Shown one piece after another: positions 44,124-51,885 of a DNA stretch of 64,000 nucleotides. The DNA comes from CAYYJR01 sp964472305 (lineage in GTDB: Bacteria > Armatimonadota > Hebobacteria > CAIYQO01), in contig CAYYJR010000009.1 in assembly GCA_964472305.1 (NCBI GenBank), positions 62,001 to 126,000 of the forward strand, in the 5' to 3' direction. The position numbers and the translations under genes were made by a program. The notes under the pieces were generated by a model, which was not told the DNA's origin, made no database searches, and saw only the letters and a list, made by a program, of their open reading frames with translations. Position 1 is the stretch's first letter. Each line of letters opens with the position of its first letter.

Positions 44124-45143
44124 ATGCTGAAGATCGCCTTGATTGGCGGGGGGCGCACGGTACAGATTGCCCATGCCCCGGCATTGCAGGCGCTGACCGA
44201 TCACTATAAGGTGGTGGCGCTGGCGGATCACGATCCCGAGGCGCTGGAACGGACGGGAGTGCTGCTGGCAGTGCCGCCGGCGCACCGGTATGTGGAATAT
44301 CGCGACATGCTGTTGCGCGAGGAAATTGACGTGGTCGACCTCTCGCTGCCGCATGCGTTCCATCACCGGGCAGCCATGGACGCGGTCACTGCGGGCGCAC
44401 ACCTGATCACTGAACGTCCGCTGGCGATCTCAGTACGAGACGCGGAGGAGTTGTTGCGCGCGGCGGAGATTCGCGGGCGGCTGATCACCGTGCTGCACTA
44501 TTACCTGTATTATCCACCGTTCCGCGAAGGCATTCGCCTGTTGCGAAGTGGCGCCATCGGCGAACCGTTTCTGCTGCGTTGCGAAGGCGTCACCGGCGGC
44601 TACGGCGCGGGCACGGCGAGTTATCACCCGGCATGGCACAACGATCCCACCATTGCCGGCGGCGGGGTGTGGATTGACAGCGGGTATCACAGTGCGTACC
44701 TGTGCACCGCGCTGATGGGATCGCCGGTGATTGCGGTTTCCGCGCAAATCGACACCTACACCCCGGAGCTGCGCGTCGATGATACCGCGTTGGCGCTGTT
44801 GCGTCACGAAAACAGCGGCACCTCCAGCGTGCAGGTGGCATGGAGCGTGCCTTCCGGTGGGTCGCGGGTATTCGAGGTCTCCGGCACGGAAGGCACGATC
44901 TCGTTCGATCACGAAGGCTACCCGCTGGGGATTTTCTCCAATGCCACGCGCACCTGGAGTCATCCGCCGATTGTGCAAGAGCATGCCGCGAGCTTTATCG
45001 GCATCTTTACCGCGGTTGCCGAATGCCTACGCTTCGGCGCACCACCACCCGTCAGTCACCGCGAAGCGCTGCACACGCTGGAGATCATCACCGCGGGTTA
45101 TCGCGCCGCCGAGCGCGATACGGTGGAAGGATTGGTGTTGTAA
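44124..45143 (+). CDS. Gfo/Idh/MocA family oxidoreductase
   Basis: 339 aa from ATG 44124, chosen over the ATG at 44109 because GAGGTG lies 6 nt before it. 'LKIALIGGGRTVQIAHAPA' is the Rossmann loop, with GGGRT in place of the usual GxGxxG. 'EEIDVVDLSLPHAFHHRAA' and 'HLITERPLAISVRDAEELL' follow, so the EKP motif is ERP here: the catalytic Lys is replaced by Arg. 'GGGVWIDSGYHSAYLCTAL' keeps the second-domain pattern. The altered motif raises the chance of a non-dehydrogenase or different reaction. Third member of the family in the window. Confidence 0.87.
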   Translation: MLKIALIGGGRTVQIAHAPALQALTDHYKVVALADHDPEALERTGVLLAVPPAHRYVEYRDMLLREEIDVVDLSLPHAFHHRAAMDAVTAGAHLITERPLAISVRDAEELLRAAEIRGRLITVLHYYLYYPPFREGIRLLRSGAIGEPFLLRCEGVTGGYGAGTASYHPAWHNDPTIAGGGVWIDSGYHSAYLCTALMGSPVIAVSAQIDTYTPELRVDDTALALLRHENSGTSSVQVAWSVPSGGSRVFEVSGTEGTISFDHEGYPLGIFSNATRTWSHPPIVQEHAASFIGIFTAVAECLRFGAPPPVSHREALHTLEIITAGYRAAERDTVEGLVL

Positions 45144-45150
45144 CAAAAGG

Positions 45151-45185
45151 GAACGGACCGGAAACCATACCGCTCCGGCCCGTTC
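45151..45185. terminator. hairpin between convergent genes
   Basis: GAACGG-A-CCGGA (45151-45162) pairs with TCCGG-C-CCGTTC (45174-45185), with one mismatch, 8 nt after the oxidoreductase stop and before the SRPBCC stop. Confidence 0.6.
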
Positions 45186-45207
45186 GGCGCGAGTTGAGGT
45201 GACTGTA

Positions 45208-45699
45208 TTACGCGGCAGGACGAAATCGTTCCACCTCTCCCGTTTCGACAGCGCGCTTGAAATTCAGCAAGTCCTGCTGCAAATCCTTATGAAATGTCTC
45301 ATTCACCGTGAGCTGTGCGGCCAGATCACCGATCAACCCGTACGGCGGATCATACATCAGGTGGACAGCGACCCGGCAACCCGTGTTTTCGGGAGTGAAG
45401 GTCACCGTGCCGGAGTTTTTCAGCCCGTTGGTCGAACGCCAGGAGATCATCCGATTCACCTGAAAATCGGGCATCACCGCATCCCATTCCGCATGCTGCC
45501 CGTCAATCTGTGCCTCCCAGTGCCAGGTACCCTCGCCTGTCTTGACCACTTGCTTGACGTAACGCATTATCCGCGGGAAGTTTTCGAAATTCGACCAGAC
45601 GCCGAAGCATTTCTCTACCGGGACATCGACGAAGACTGATACGTCGTGCACGTATTGTCCTGTCTGCTCATCGCGATACCATTCATGTTGCTGTGCCAT
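45208..45699 (-). CDS. SRPBCC (START-like) cyclase/dehydrase-type protein
   Basis: 163 aa. 'VSVFVDVPVEKCFGVWSNF' with 'ENFPRIMRYVKQVVKTGEG' is the START-like opening; 'WRSTNGLKNSGTVTFTPEN' and 'CRVAVHLMYDPPYGLIGDL' complete the hydrophobic-cup fold. Members bind lipids or polyketides, or act as stress proteins of unknown ligand. GGGGAA precedes the ATG. It stands alone. Confidence 0.85.
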   Translation of the reverse strand: MAQQHEWYRDEQTGQYVHDVSVFVDVPVEKCFGVWSNFENFPRIMRYVKQVVKTGEGTWHWEAQIDGQHAEWDAVMPDFQVNRMISWRSTNGLKNSGTVTFTPENTGCRVAVHLMYDPPYGLIGDLAAQLTVNETFHKDLQQDLLNFKRAVETGEVERFRPAA

Positions 45700-46014
45700 G
45701 ATTTATTCCCCCTGTCCGCCGCGAACGACGAAAACCATCCGGGTGATTCCCACCCGTGCCATGCTGAACACATCTGATTTCCGCAGACGTGTCGAAAATC
45801 AGGACGCGAGGGGTCATGGACAGGAAACGACACACAGTCGGACTTTCGTTGGTGATGCCCAATGAGCTCGATTGCCGGCGCGAATTGATACCGGGTGCAT
45901 TCTTTTTTCCCAACTCCTCTCCCATTCACCGGATGCAAGATAGTCCGACCAACAATCGAGGGGATAATCGTCGCCGATCATCCCCTCGTCCCGTCATTCT
46001 GACTTTCTTTCACA
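45700..46014. other. intergenic with terminator hairpin
   Basis: 315 bp. A 14-bp hairpin with one mismatch (45957-45970 with 45975-45988, 4-nt loop) lies 27 nt past the stop of the Cys/His-rich gene and probably ends its transcript. The remainder should hold the promoter of the SRPBCC gene; I see no convincing -35/-10 pair and no gene. Confidence 0.6.
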
Positions 46015-46347
46015 CTACTTGCACTGGTGATGCTGCAGCTTCTCCTGCATTGGGCACTGACCACCCGAGCACTGCTGCCCGCAGAACATCTGCTGCTTGG
46101 GGTATGCCTGCGCCGTGCCTTGCGTAGTGTAATGCCGGACCTTCTGCGCATGGATGCGCTTTGCGCACCCCTGCTTGCTCTCACCCGCAATCATGCCGCA
46201 CTGTCCGGCAGTGTGCTTCTGCTGATGATACGATTTTGCCTTTGCGACGCGCGCGGCATCGTTTTTCGGCGCTTGCGCCTGGGCAAAGGCAGCGGATACG
46301 GCCAGCACGGCGCACAGCGCCGCGGCCGACAATACGGGCATCGTCAT
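46015..46347 (-). CDS. secreted Cys/His-rich small protein
   Basis: 110 aa. Signal peptide 'MPVLSAAALCAVLAVSAAF' ending near AQAQA. The mature 84 residues hold seven Cys, several His, Lys and Gln: 'HTAGQCGMIAGESKQGC' and 'QQMFCGQQCSGGQCPMQEK'. The CxxxC and CxxxxxC spacing resembles metal-binding periplasmic proteins, but I do not recognise a family. GGAGA lies 8 nt before the ATG. It diverges from the large operon at 46606, so a link to metal handling there is possible. Confidence 0.7.
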   Translation of the reverse strand: MTMPVLSAAALCAVLAVSAAFAQAQAPKNDAARVAKAKSYHQQKHTAGQCGMIAGESKQGCAKRIHAQKVRHYTTQGTAQAYPKQQMFCGQQCSGGQCPMQEKLQHHQCK

Positions 46348-46558
46348 GGCTGGTTCTCCTTAGTGGCTTCGCGGCGCGGGGGCTGCCGGTGATCGTTGAC
46401 TGACATCATAAAGGATACCAGAGACGAGATGATTCCAAACGAAAATTCGGCTCTTCCGCGAAAGATAGCCAACCCGGCAGGATTCAGTTGCGTTAATCCC
46501 TAATATCTACTGCAGTGCCGTATTACCGGATGTTCTACTGCTCCAGAGCGCGCGCCCC

Positions 46559-46605
46559 TGTCACGTCGAGATGCCTGTGGGGCGCCAGGCGGGGCTCCGT
46601 GGAAT
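46559..46605 (+). promoter_or_regulatory. possible molybdenum/tungsten-cofactor-like RNA element
   Basis: The segment before the 51-aa gene has a stem GCCTG (46573-46577) paired with CAGGC (46586-46590), then GGGGCTCCGTGGAAT running into the start codon. From memory the AGGCGGGGCTCC..GGAA string resembles the core of the Moco riboswitch family, but I cannot check the alignment. The context (molybdate-type ABC genes, MoaD/ThiF-like pair) fits. The rest of the 258-bp gap (46348-46558) shows no gene and no clear promoter. Confidence 0.3.
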
Positions 46606-46761
46606 ATGGAAGTGTTACAAATCACCTCACCGATGGGTATAGATACCCTGCTGCTGCATCCGGAGCAACGCAAGAGGCTCGTTGCCGACGGCATCGTTGT
46701 CGCGGTGCGAGCGCAGATCCCACTGAACCGCGAGCGCGGTGAAGTAGTAATTCCATCGTGA
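46606..46761 (+). CDS. 51-aa conserved-looking small protein, first gene of the operon
   Basis: 51 aa starting 'MEVLQITSPMGIDTLLLHP' and ending 'NRERGEVVIPS'. It is a compact alpha/beta-like sequence with a clear pattern of hydrophobic strands ('RLVADGIVVAVRAQIPL'). Its TGA stop overlaps the GTG start of the next gene (GTGA), the coupling seen at other junctions of this operon, which argues strongly that it is translated. No membrane segment or Cys. I cannot name the family. The start is close to the possible RNA element, and the local ribosome binding site is weak (TGGAA). Confidence 0.65.
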   Translation: MEVLQITSPMGIDTLLLHPEQRKRLVADGIVVAVRAQIPLNRERGEVVIPS

Positions 46762-48131
46762 AGACACTGTTGTTGACCAGAGTATTGCTGACCATCCTGC
46801 TGCTGTGCGGCGTCGTGGCGGCACCGTGGGCGTGCGACACCCCGGTGTATCAATACGCGCTGACGCGCTGGCAGGCCAGCTCATATCAGGTGCGCATCTT
46901 CCATCGCGGCGCGCTCTCCGCTGCCGACCGGACAACGGTGACCGCACTGCGACACAACGCCGACATGCTGCACGCCAATCTGCAGGTCATAACGGTGGAC
47001 CTGGCAGTGAAGCCCGACGCGGCGCAGCACGCGCAATTCACCGCCCAGCATGGCATGCAGTTGCCGTGGATGGCGATCTACTACCCGCCGCAAGGCAGTG
47101 CCTGCGAAGACGCGGGTACATGCCCGCTGCCCGTGGAAACCGCGCTGCCCCTGGCGTGGGCAGGCCCGTTCGACGCCGACACGGCAACAGCGCTGCTGGA
47201 TTCCCCACTCCGGCGACAGCTCACGCGCCTGCTGCTCACGCGGGAGACCATTCCATGGGTGATGCTGGACAGCGGCAACCGGCGCAAGGACGATGCGGCC
47301 GCCTATCGACTGCAGTCGGAATTGGCAAAGCTCCGGGCAGCACCGCCGGTGATCGCGTCGGCAGCCGGGCAGGATGTCGCGGCGCCTGTCCGGCTGACGT
47401 TCCCACTGCGGCGCGTCTCACGCACCGATCCGGCGGAACGCATGCTGATCGAGTTGCTGCTAAGTAGTGAGTCGGGATTGCGCGGGTTGCAGGAGCCGAT
47501 CGTCTTCCCGATCTTCGGACGGGGCATCGTGCTGTATGCGTTGGCCGGGGCGGGCATTAACGGCGCCAATATCCGCACAGCGGTTGAATTCATGACCGGC
47601 GCCTGCTCATGCGAGGTGAAGGCGCAGAATCCTGGTATTGATCTGCTGATGGCAACGGATTGGGAGACGCGCCTGAAAGAACCGGACACGGCGGATACGC
47701 CTCCCCCCGCCGGCCTGAGCGAGTTCGTGGCACGAGCGCAGGCCGCGAAACATCGTGCCGGCACGCCTCCGGCGAAGCTCCGGGGCACACCGGTGCAACC
47801 ATCATCCGTGCCGGCAACGCCCGCAGTCGTGACGACAAAGCCGACGATCGCACCCGTAAAAACAGCCATGCCGCTACCTGGCACGGTACCACCGACGCAA
47901 CAAGCCGATCGCGCGAAAGTTGCGGCGATCAGCGCCACACTTCCACCTGCCCCGGTGCCCGTCACCCCGCCGCAACCCGAGCGCATTATCCCCACCCCAC
48001 CGACCGCGAAGGCGCCCGCACCGCTGACCCGCAACCTGGTCATGCTCTTCGGCGCGGTGCTGGTGGGCGTGCTCACCGCCAGCGCGGTGTTGAAGTCACG
48101 CAAGCGAAAGGATGCGGGCACCCTGATATGA
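46758..48131 (+). CDS. secreted protein with N-terminal globular domain and C-terminal membrane anchor
   Basis: 457 aa from GTG 46758. A signal peptide ('LLLTRVLLTILLLCGVVAA') is followed by 'WACDTPVYQYALTRWQASS' and 'LPWMAIYYPPQGSACEDAG', possibly a thioredoxin-like fold without a clear CxxC. 'VEFMTGACSCEVKAQNPGI' near residue 285 has a CxC. A Pro/Thr/Ala linker (about 320-425) and one helix ('NLVMLFGAVLVGVLTASAV') with a basic tail end it. So the domain faces outward and is tethered to the membrane. It overlaps the FtsX-type permease gene (ATGA), which suggests it is the extracytoplasmic partner of that transporter. Confidence 0.75.
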   Translation: MKTLLLTRVLLTILLLCGVVAAPWACDTPVYQYALTRWQASSYQVRIFHRGALSAADRTTVTALRHNADMLHANLQVITVDLAVKPDAAQHAQFTAQHGMQLPWMAIYYPPQGSACEDAGTCPLPVETALPLAWAGPFDADTATALLDSPLRRQLTRLLLTRETIPWVMLDSGNRRKDDAAAYRLQSELAKLRAAPPVIASAAGQDVAAPVRLTFPLRRVSRTDPAERMLIELLLSSESGLRGLQEPIVFPIFGRGIVLYALAGAGINGANIRTAVEFMTGACSCEVKAQNPGIDLLMATDWETRLKEPDTADTPPPAGLSEFVARAQAAKHRAGTPPAKLRGTPVQPSSVPATPAVVTTKPTIAPVKTAMPLPGTVPPTQQADRAKVAAISATLPPAPVPVTPPQPERIIPTPPTAKAPAPLTRNLVMLFGAVLVGVLTASAVLKSRKRKDAGTLI

Positions 48132-49411
48132 CCATTCGGCAATTGATGTGGAAAGAAATCACCCACCGTAAATTAAGTTTCACGTTGGGATTGATCGCGG
48201 TGGTGATCGCCGTCGCCTGCCTCACCGGCGCGCTGACGCTGCTCCGCGCGCACGATCTGCGCACCGAGCAGATCATCGCGCACAAAGAGGCGGCCACGAA
48301 AGCGGCAATGGACAGCCTGGCGGACGATTACCGCAAAATTATGAAACAGTTAGGCTACAACACACTCATTCTGAGTGGCGCGCAACAACTCGACGCGCTG
48401 TATGCCAACGGCTATGCAACCTCCTACATGCCCGAAGCCTACGCGGAACGGCTGGCTGCTGCTCGCGTCACCACGCTCAACCACCTGCTGCCGGTGTTGC
48501 AACAGAAGATGCGCTGGCCGGAGCAAGGCCGCGACATCCTGCTTACCGGCATCTGTGGTCAGCTTCGCGTGAAAGGCGTCACCGCCGACAAGCAAGCGCC
48601 GATCATGCAGCCGGTGCCCAAAGGCGGCCTGGATATGGGCGCGGAAATCGCACGTGAACTGCACCTGACCGCTGGGAGCACGGTCACGCTGCTGGGCGAA
48701 TCGTTCACCCTGCACAAGGTCTTCCGGCATAAAGGCACGGCGGACGATTTCGGCGTATGGATCAACCTGGATCGCGCGCAGGCGCTGCTGAAGCAACCGG
48801 GGAAGATCAATGGCATACTGGCGCTGGAGTGCATCTGCGCGCCGGACGCGCTGGCGCAAATCACCGCGGAGGTTGCTCGAGTGCTGCCCGATGTGCAGGT
48901 GTTCGAATTCAGTGCGCTGGCAGCGACACGCGCCGCGGCGCGAACGCGTGCGGACACGGCCGGCAAGAAGGCCATCGCCGAGGAGACAACCCATCGCGCC
49001 GCGCTGCGGCGGGAGCGTGAAAGCCTGGCGTCGGTGGCGGCGCCACTGACCATCGCCGGCTGCGCGCTCTGGATCCTGCTGCTGTTCCTGGGCAATGTGC
49101 GCGAACGGCGTACCGAGATCGGCATTCTGCGAGCCATCGGCTTGCGCTCCGGACAGCTTCATCTCTTGTTTGCCGGTAAGGCGATGCTGATGGGACTGTT
49201 GGGCGCCGCCATCGGCTATTTCGCCGGCCTCCTCGTTGGCTCGGTCTGGGGTGAGGCGCCTGATTTTCGGCATTATCCCCTGCAACTCTTCGATCCGCTG
49301 CTGTTGCTGGCCATGCTGACGCTGGCACCGGTGCTGGCGGGATTAGCGGGTTGGCTGCCTGCCATGCTGGCGGCGGAGCAGGACCCGGCGACAGCGCTGC
49401 GCGAGGAATAA
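48128..49411 (+). CDS. FtsX/MacB-type ABC transporter permease
   Basis: 427 aa. One N-terminal helix ('KLSFTLGLIAVVIAVACLT'), a large extracytoplasmic part (about 40-290) with a coiled-coil start, then three C-terminal helices ('VAAPLTIAGCALWILLLFL', 'KAMLMGLLGAAIGYFAGLL', 'LLLLAMLTLAPVLAGLAGW'). 'RRTEIGILRAIGLRSGQLH' is the FtsX-family coupling motif. The end 'MLAAEQDPATALREE' is typical of MacB/LolE-like permeases. Such systems work on envelope substrates by mechanotransmission rather than classical import. The ATPase follows 2 nt on. Confidence 0.9.
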   Translation: MTIRQLMWKEITHRKLSFTLGLIAVVIAVACLTGALTLLRAHDLRTEQIIAHKEAATKAAMDSLADDYRKIMKQLGYNTLILSGAQQLDALYANGYATSYMPEAYAERLAAARVTTLNHLLPVLQQKMRWPEQGRDILLTGICGQLRVKGVTADKQAPIMQPVPKGGLDMGAEIARELHLTAGSTVTLLGESFTLHKVFRHKGTADDFGVWINLDRAQALLKQPGKINGILALECICAPDALAQITAEVARVLPDVQVFEFSALAATRAAARTRADTAGKKAIAEETTHRAALRRERESLASVAAPLTIAGCALWILLLFLGNVRERRTEIGILRAIGLRSGQLHLLFAGKAMLMGLLGAAIGYFAGLLVGSVWGEAPDFRHYPLQLFDPLLLLAMLTLAPVLAGLAGWLPAMLAAEQDPATALREE

Positions 49412-49413
49412 CC

Positions 49414-50076
49414 ATGATCGATGCCCAACAGATCAGTAAACTCTACCTGAAAGCCGGACGTGTCATTACCGCACTCAACGCGATCACGCTGCATATCGCG
49501 CCGGGAGAATTTGTGGCGATTCAAGGACCAAGCGGGTGCGGCAAGACCACGTTGTTGCTGACAATCGGCGGATTGCTGGCGCCCGATGGGGGGCAGATTA
49601 TTGTAGACAGCCGCAATCCATACACGCTTTCGCCGGATGCGCGGGCTGCCTTCCGCGCGCAGACCATCGGCTTCGTCTTTCAGCAGTTCCACCTGGTCCC
49701 CTACCTGTGCGTGCGCGACAACGTGCTGGCCGCCGCGCTGGCACGACCGATGGCGGATGCGCGCGAACGGACGGCAGAACTACTCGATCGGTTCGACCTG
49801 GCCGAACGCGCCGATCACCTGCCCGCCGACCTGAGCACCGGCGAACGCCAGCGGACAGCGCTGGCGCGGGCGCTGATGAACCATCCCAAGGTGTTGCTGG
49901 CCGACGAACCGACCGGCAACCTGGATCGCGAACACGCTGGTATCGTGCTGGCATACCTGACTGACTTCACCCGCGCCGGCGGCAGCGTGCTGCTGGTAAC
50001 GCACGACGACCAGGTCGCCGTCCGGTCGGAACGTGTCATTCGCATGGCGCGCGGAAAATTCGACCACGAAGGATAG
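49414..50076 (+). CDS. LolD/MacB-type ABC transporter ATP-binding protein
   Basis: 220 aa from ATG 49414, with GAGGAATA upstream. Walker A 'IQGPSGCGKTTLLLTIGGL', Q-loop 'TIGFVFQQFHLVPYL', signature 'LSTGERQRTALARALMNHP' (Thr for the usual Gly) and Walker B 'VLLADEPTGNLDREH', with switch His in 'LLVTHDD'. This is the partner of the FtsX-type permease just upstream. It is distinct from the importer ATPase at 54231. Confidence 0.93.
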   Translation: MIDAQQISKLYLKAGRVITALNAITLHIAPGEFVAIQGPSGCGKTTLLLTIGGLLAPDGGQIIVDSRNPYTLSPDARAAFRAQTIGFVFQQFHLVPYLCVRDNVLAAALARPMADARERTAELLDRFDLAERADHLPADLSTGERQRTALARALMNHPKVLLADEPTGNLDREHAGIVLAYLTDFTRAGGSVLLVTHDDQVAVRSERVIRMARGKFDHEG

Positions 50077-50086
50077 ATCGTTGACC

Positions 50087-50794
50087 ATGCCCCCACAGAC
50101 GGATATCCCCATCACGGTGCGCAACACCGTATCGGAATGGTTCATTGCGGCCGCCTTTTGCGCACTGGTTTTCACAATCATGATCTGCTATCATGATTGG
50201 TGGCGGAACAAGCCGTATTCCCTGGGCACCGCCAACGAGTCGTTTGGATTGGCCGGAACGATGGGAGTTGCCGCCGCGTTGATACTGGGACCGTTATACC
50301 GGTTGACGGGTTGGTCGCGCGCGGCGCTCCGGTTGCGTCGACCCCTGGGCATGATCGCAGGAGTGTGCATGCTGTTGCACCTCGCCTGCGTCGCCGGCCC
50401 GTTGCGTCATGAATATGCCGGCGACTATTGGATGAAAACCGGAAACGTCGCCAGCCTGGTGTTCGGCATCGCGGCAGGTGCGCTGCTGGCGCTGTTGCTC
50501 CTCACCGCGTGGCCGGCCCTGCTCACCCGGTTAGGCGCGCGCCGCTGGCGGCAGGTGCAATGCCTGGCGTTTCCATTGTTAGTGCTGATCCTGCTGCATT
50601 ATTTAGTCTTGGATAAAGCGGTGAAATGGCTCGCCTGGTTCCGCATACACGATCTGCCGGCGCCGGCTGGCACGTTTCCGATCACGATCTGCTGCCTGGT
50701 GGTGCTGGTGGTGCGTGCCATCGATGCCATCGCCGGCACGCGGCGCCCGGCGACCACGACACAGGAGCGTAAAACCGCATGCACGTCACCGTAA
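50087..50794 (+). CDS. ferric-reductase-like (MsrQ/YedZ-type) membrane protein
   Basis: 235 aa with about six helices. Histidines placed as in heme-binding ferric-reductase-like domains: 'MLLHLACVAGPLRHEYAGD' and 'LVLILLHYLVLDKAVKWLA'. 'YHDWWRNKPYSLGTANESF' lies before helix 2. It may carry electrons across the membrane through b-type heme. The start at 50087 is 10 nt after the ATPase gene; a TTG at 50081 is also possible. The C-terminus overlaps the MoaD/ThiS-like gene by 16 nt. The family call is from the pattern only. Confidence 0.7.
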   Translation: MPPQTDIPITVRNTVSEWFIAAAFCALVFTIMICYHDWWRNKPYSLGTANESFGLAGTMGVAAALILGPLYRLTGWSRAALRLRRPLGMIAGVCMLLHLACVAGPLRHEYAGDYWMKTGNVASLVFGIAAGALLALLLLTAWPALLTRLGARRWRQVQCLAFPLLVLILLHYLVLDKAVKWLAWFRIHDLPAPAGTFPITICCLVVLVVRAIDAIAGTRRPATTTQERKTACTSP

Positions 50795-51057
50795 TTTATA
50801 TGGGGCAGATAAAAGGCGCAGCCGGCATGGCATCAGAAGGGTTCGACCTGCCTGATGGCAGCACGCTGCACGCGTTGATCGCGCGGGTGGTGACGGCGCA
50901 CGGTGAGCTGCTGCGCGGTCTGTTACTGGACGACGCGGGTGCTTTGCGCCCTTCGTTGCTGCTGTCGGTGAACGGGCGACAACTTCGCCGAAATCACCCC
51001 GCCGTGCTATACGACGGCGACGAAGTGCTGGTCATGACTCCGATTGCAGGCGGATAG
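50779..51057 (+). CDS. MoaD/ThiS-family ubiquitin-like sulfur carrier
   Basis: 92 aa. Beta-grasp pattern 'HVTVIYMGQIKGAAGMASE' and 'FDLPDGSTLHALIARVV', then 'LLLSVNGRQLRRNHPAVLY' and 'DGDEVLVMTPIAGG'. The C-terminal Gly-Gly is the site that an E1-like enzyme adenylates and turns into thiocarboxylate. The adjoining ThiF/MoeB-like gene starts 2 nt later. In molybdenum or tungsten cofactor synthesis the carrier donates the dithiolene sulfurs; the importer genes downstream favour that over a thiamin role. Confidence 0.9.
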   Translation: MHVTVIYMGQIKGAAGMASEGFDLPDGSTLHALIARVVTAHGELLRGLLLDDAGALRPSLLLSVNGRQLRRNHPAVLYDGDEVLVMTPIAGG

Positions 51058-51058
51058 G

Positions 51059-51808
51059 ATGCGGATGCCGTTAACAGACGAAGAGCGCGCCAGATACGAG
51101 TGGCAAATGTGGGTGCCGGACTTCGGCGAAGCGGGGCAGGAACTTTTGCGCGGCGCATCGGTGCTGATCTCGCGCTGCGGCGGATTGGGCGGCGTGGTTG
51201 CCTACGAATTGGCAGCGGCGGGCATTGGCAAACTGGTGCTGGCGCACGGCGGAAACCTGCTGCCCTCCGATCTTAATCGCCAGTTGCTGATGACTCACGA
51301 TTGGGTGGGCAAGCCGCGCGTGGAATCGGCGGCACAACGGCTGTGCGCGCTAAATCCGCTGATCGAGATCGTGCCGGTGCCGGAAAACGTGACGGAGGAG
51401 AACGCCGCGCGCCTGGTAGGCGCCGTCGATCTGGTGGTCGATTGCGCGCCGCTGTTTCAGGAACGCCTGCTGATGAATCGCGAGGCGGTGTGTCAGGGCA
51501 AGCCGTTGGTGGAATGCGCCATGTATGAGCTGGATGCACAGATCACCACTATCGTGCCGGGTCGCACGCCGTGCCTGGCCTGCCTGTATCCCGAGCCGCC
51601 ACCGGCGTGGAAGCGGCAGTTCCCGGTGTTCGGCGCCGTTTCCGGCATGGTGGGTTGCCTGGGTGCCATGGAAGCCATCAAGCTACTGGCAGGATTCGGC
51701 GAGCCGTTGCTGGGTACGCTATTGGTGGCCGACCTGCGCGCGATGAGCTTCCGTCGGGTGCGCATCGAACGTGCGGAAAATTGTCCCGAGTGTGGAGGCA
51801 TATCCTGA
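51059..51808 (+). CDS. ThiF/MoeB/HesA-family E1-like activating enzyme
   Basis: 249 aa. It opens like MoeB ('LTDEERARYEWQMWVPDFG'). The nucleotide loop is 'VLISRCGGLGGVVAYELAA', with RCGGLGG where GAGGLGS is usual. 'LPSDLNRQLLMT' has the Asn-Arg-Gln of the ATP site, and 'DLVVDCAPLFQERLLMN' the catalytic Asp region. Zinc ligands: 'PCLACLY' and 'NCPECGG'. It adenylates the C-terminal glycine of the adjacent MoaD/ThiS-like protein. No rhodanese domain is fused. Confidence 0.9.
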   Translation: MRMPLTDEERARYEWQMWVPDFGEAGQELLRGASVLISRCGGLGGVVAYELAAAGIGKLVLAHGGNLLPSDLNRQLLMTHDWVGKPRVESAAQRLCALNPLIEIVPVPENVTEENAARLVGAVDLVVDCAPLFQERLLMNREAVCQGKPLVECAMYELDAQITTIVPGRTPCLACLYPEPPPAWKRQFPVFGAVSGMVGCLGAMEAIKLLAGFGEPLLGTLLVADLRAMSFRRVRIERAENCPECGGIS

Positions 51809-51885
51809 CACTTCCCCAGCATCATCACTCATGCGCCAGGGTGATGTGTGCGATCTTTCTTCGCCTCGATGAACGATGGAGACTT

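Noticed and set aside
48350..49285. 311-aa open frame on the minus strand
   Set aside because: Antisense to the FtsX-type permease gene.
51809..51885. Separate promoter before the first ModA-like gene
   Set aside because: The 77-nt gap has no -35/-10 pair; readthrough from upstream is simpler.
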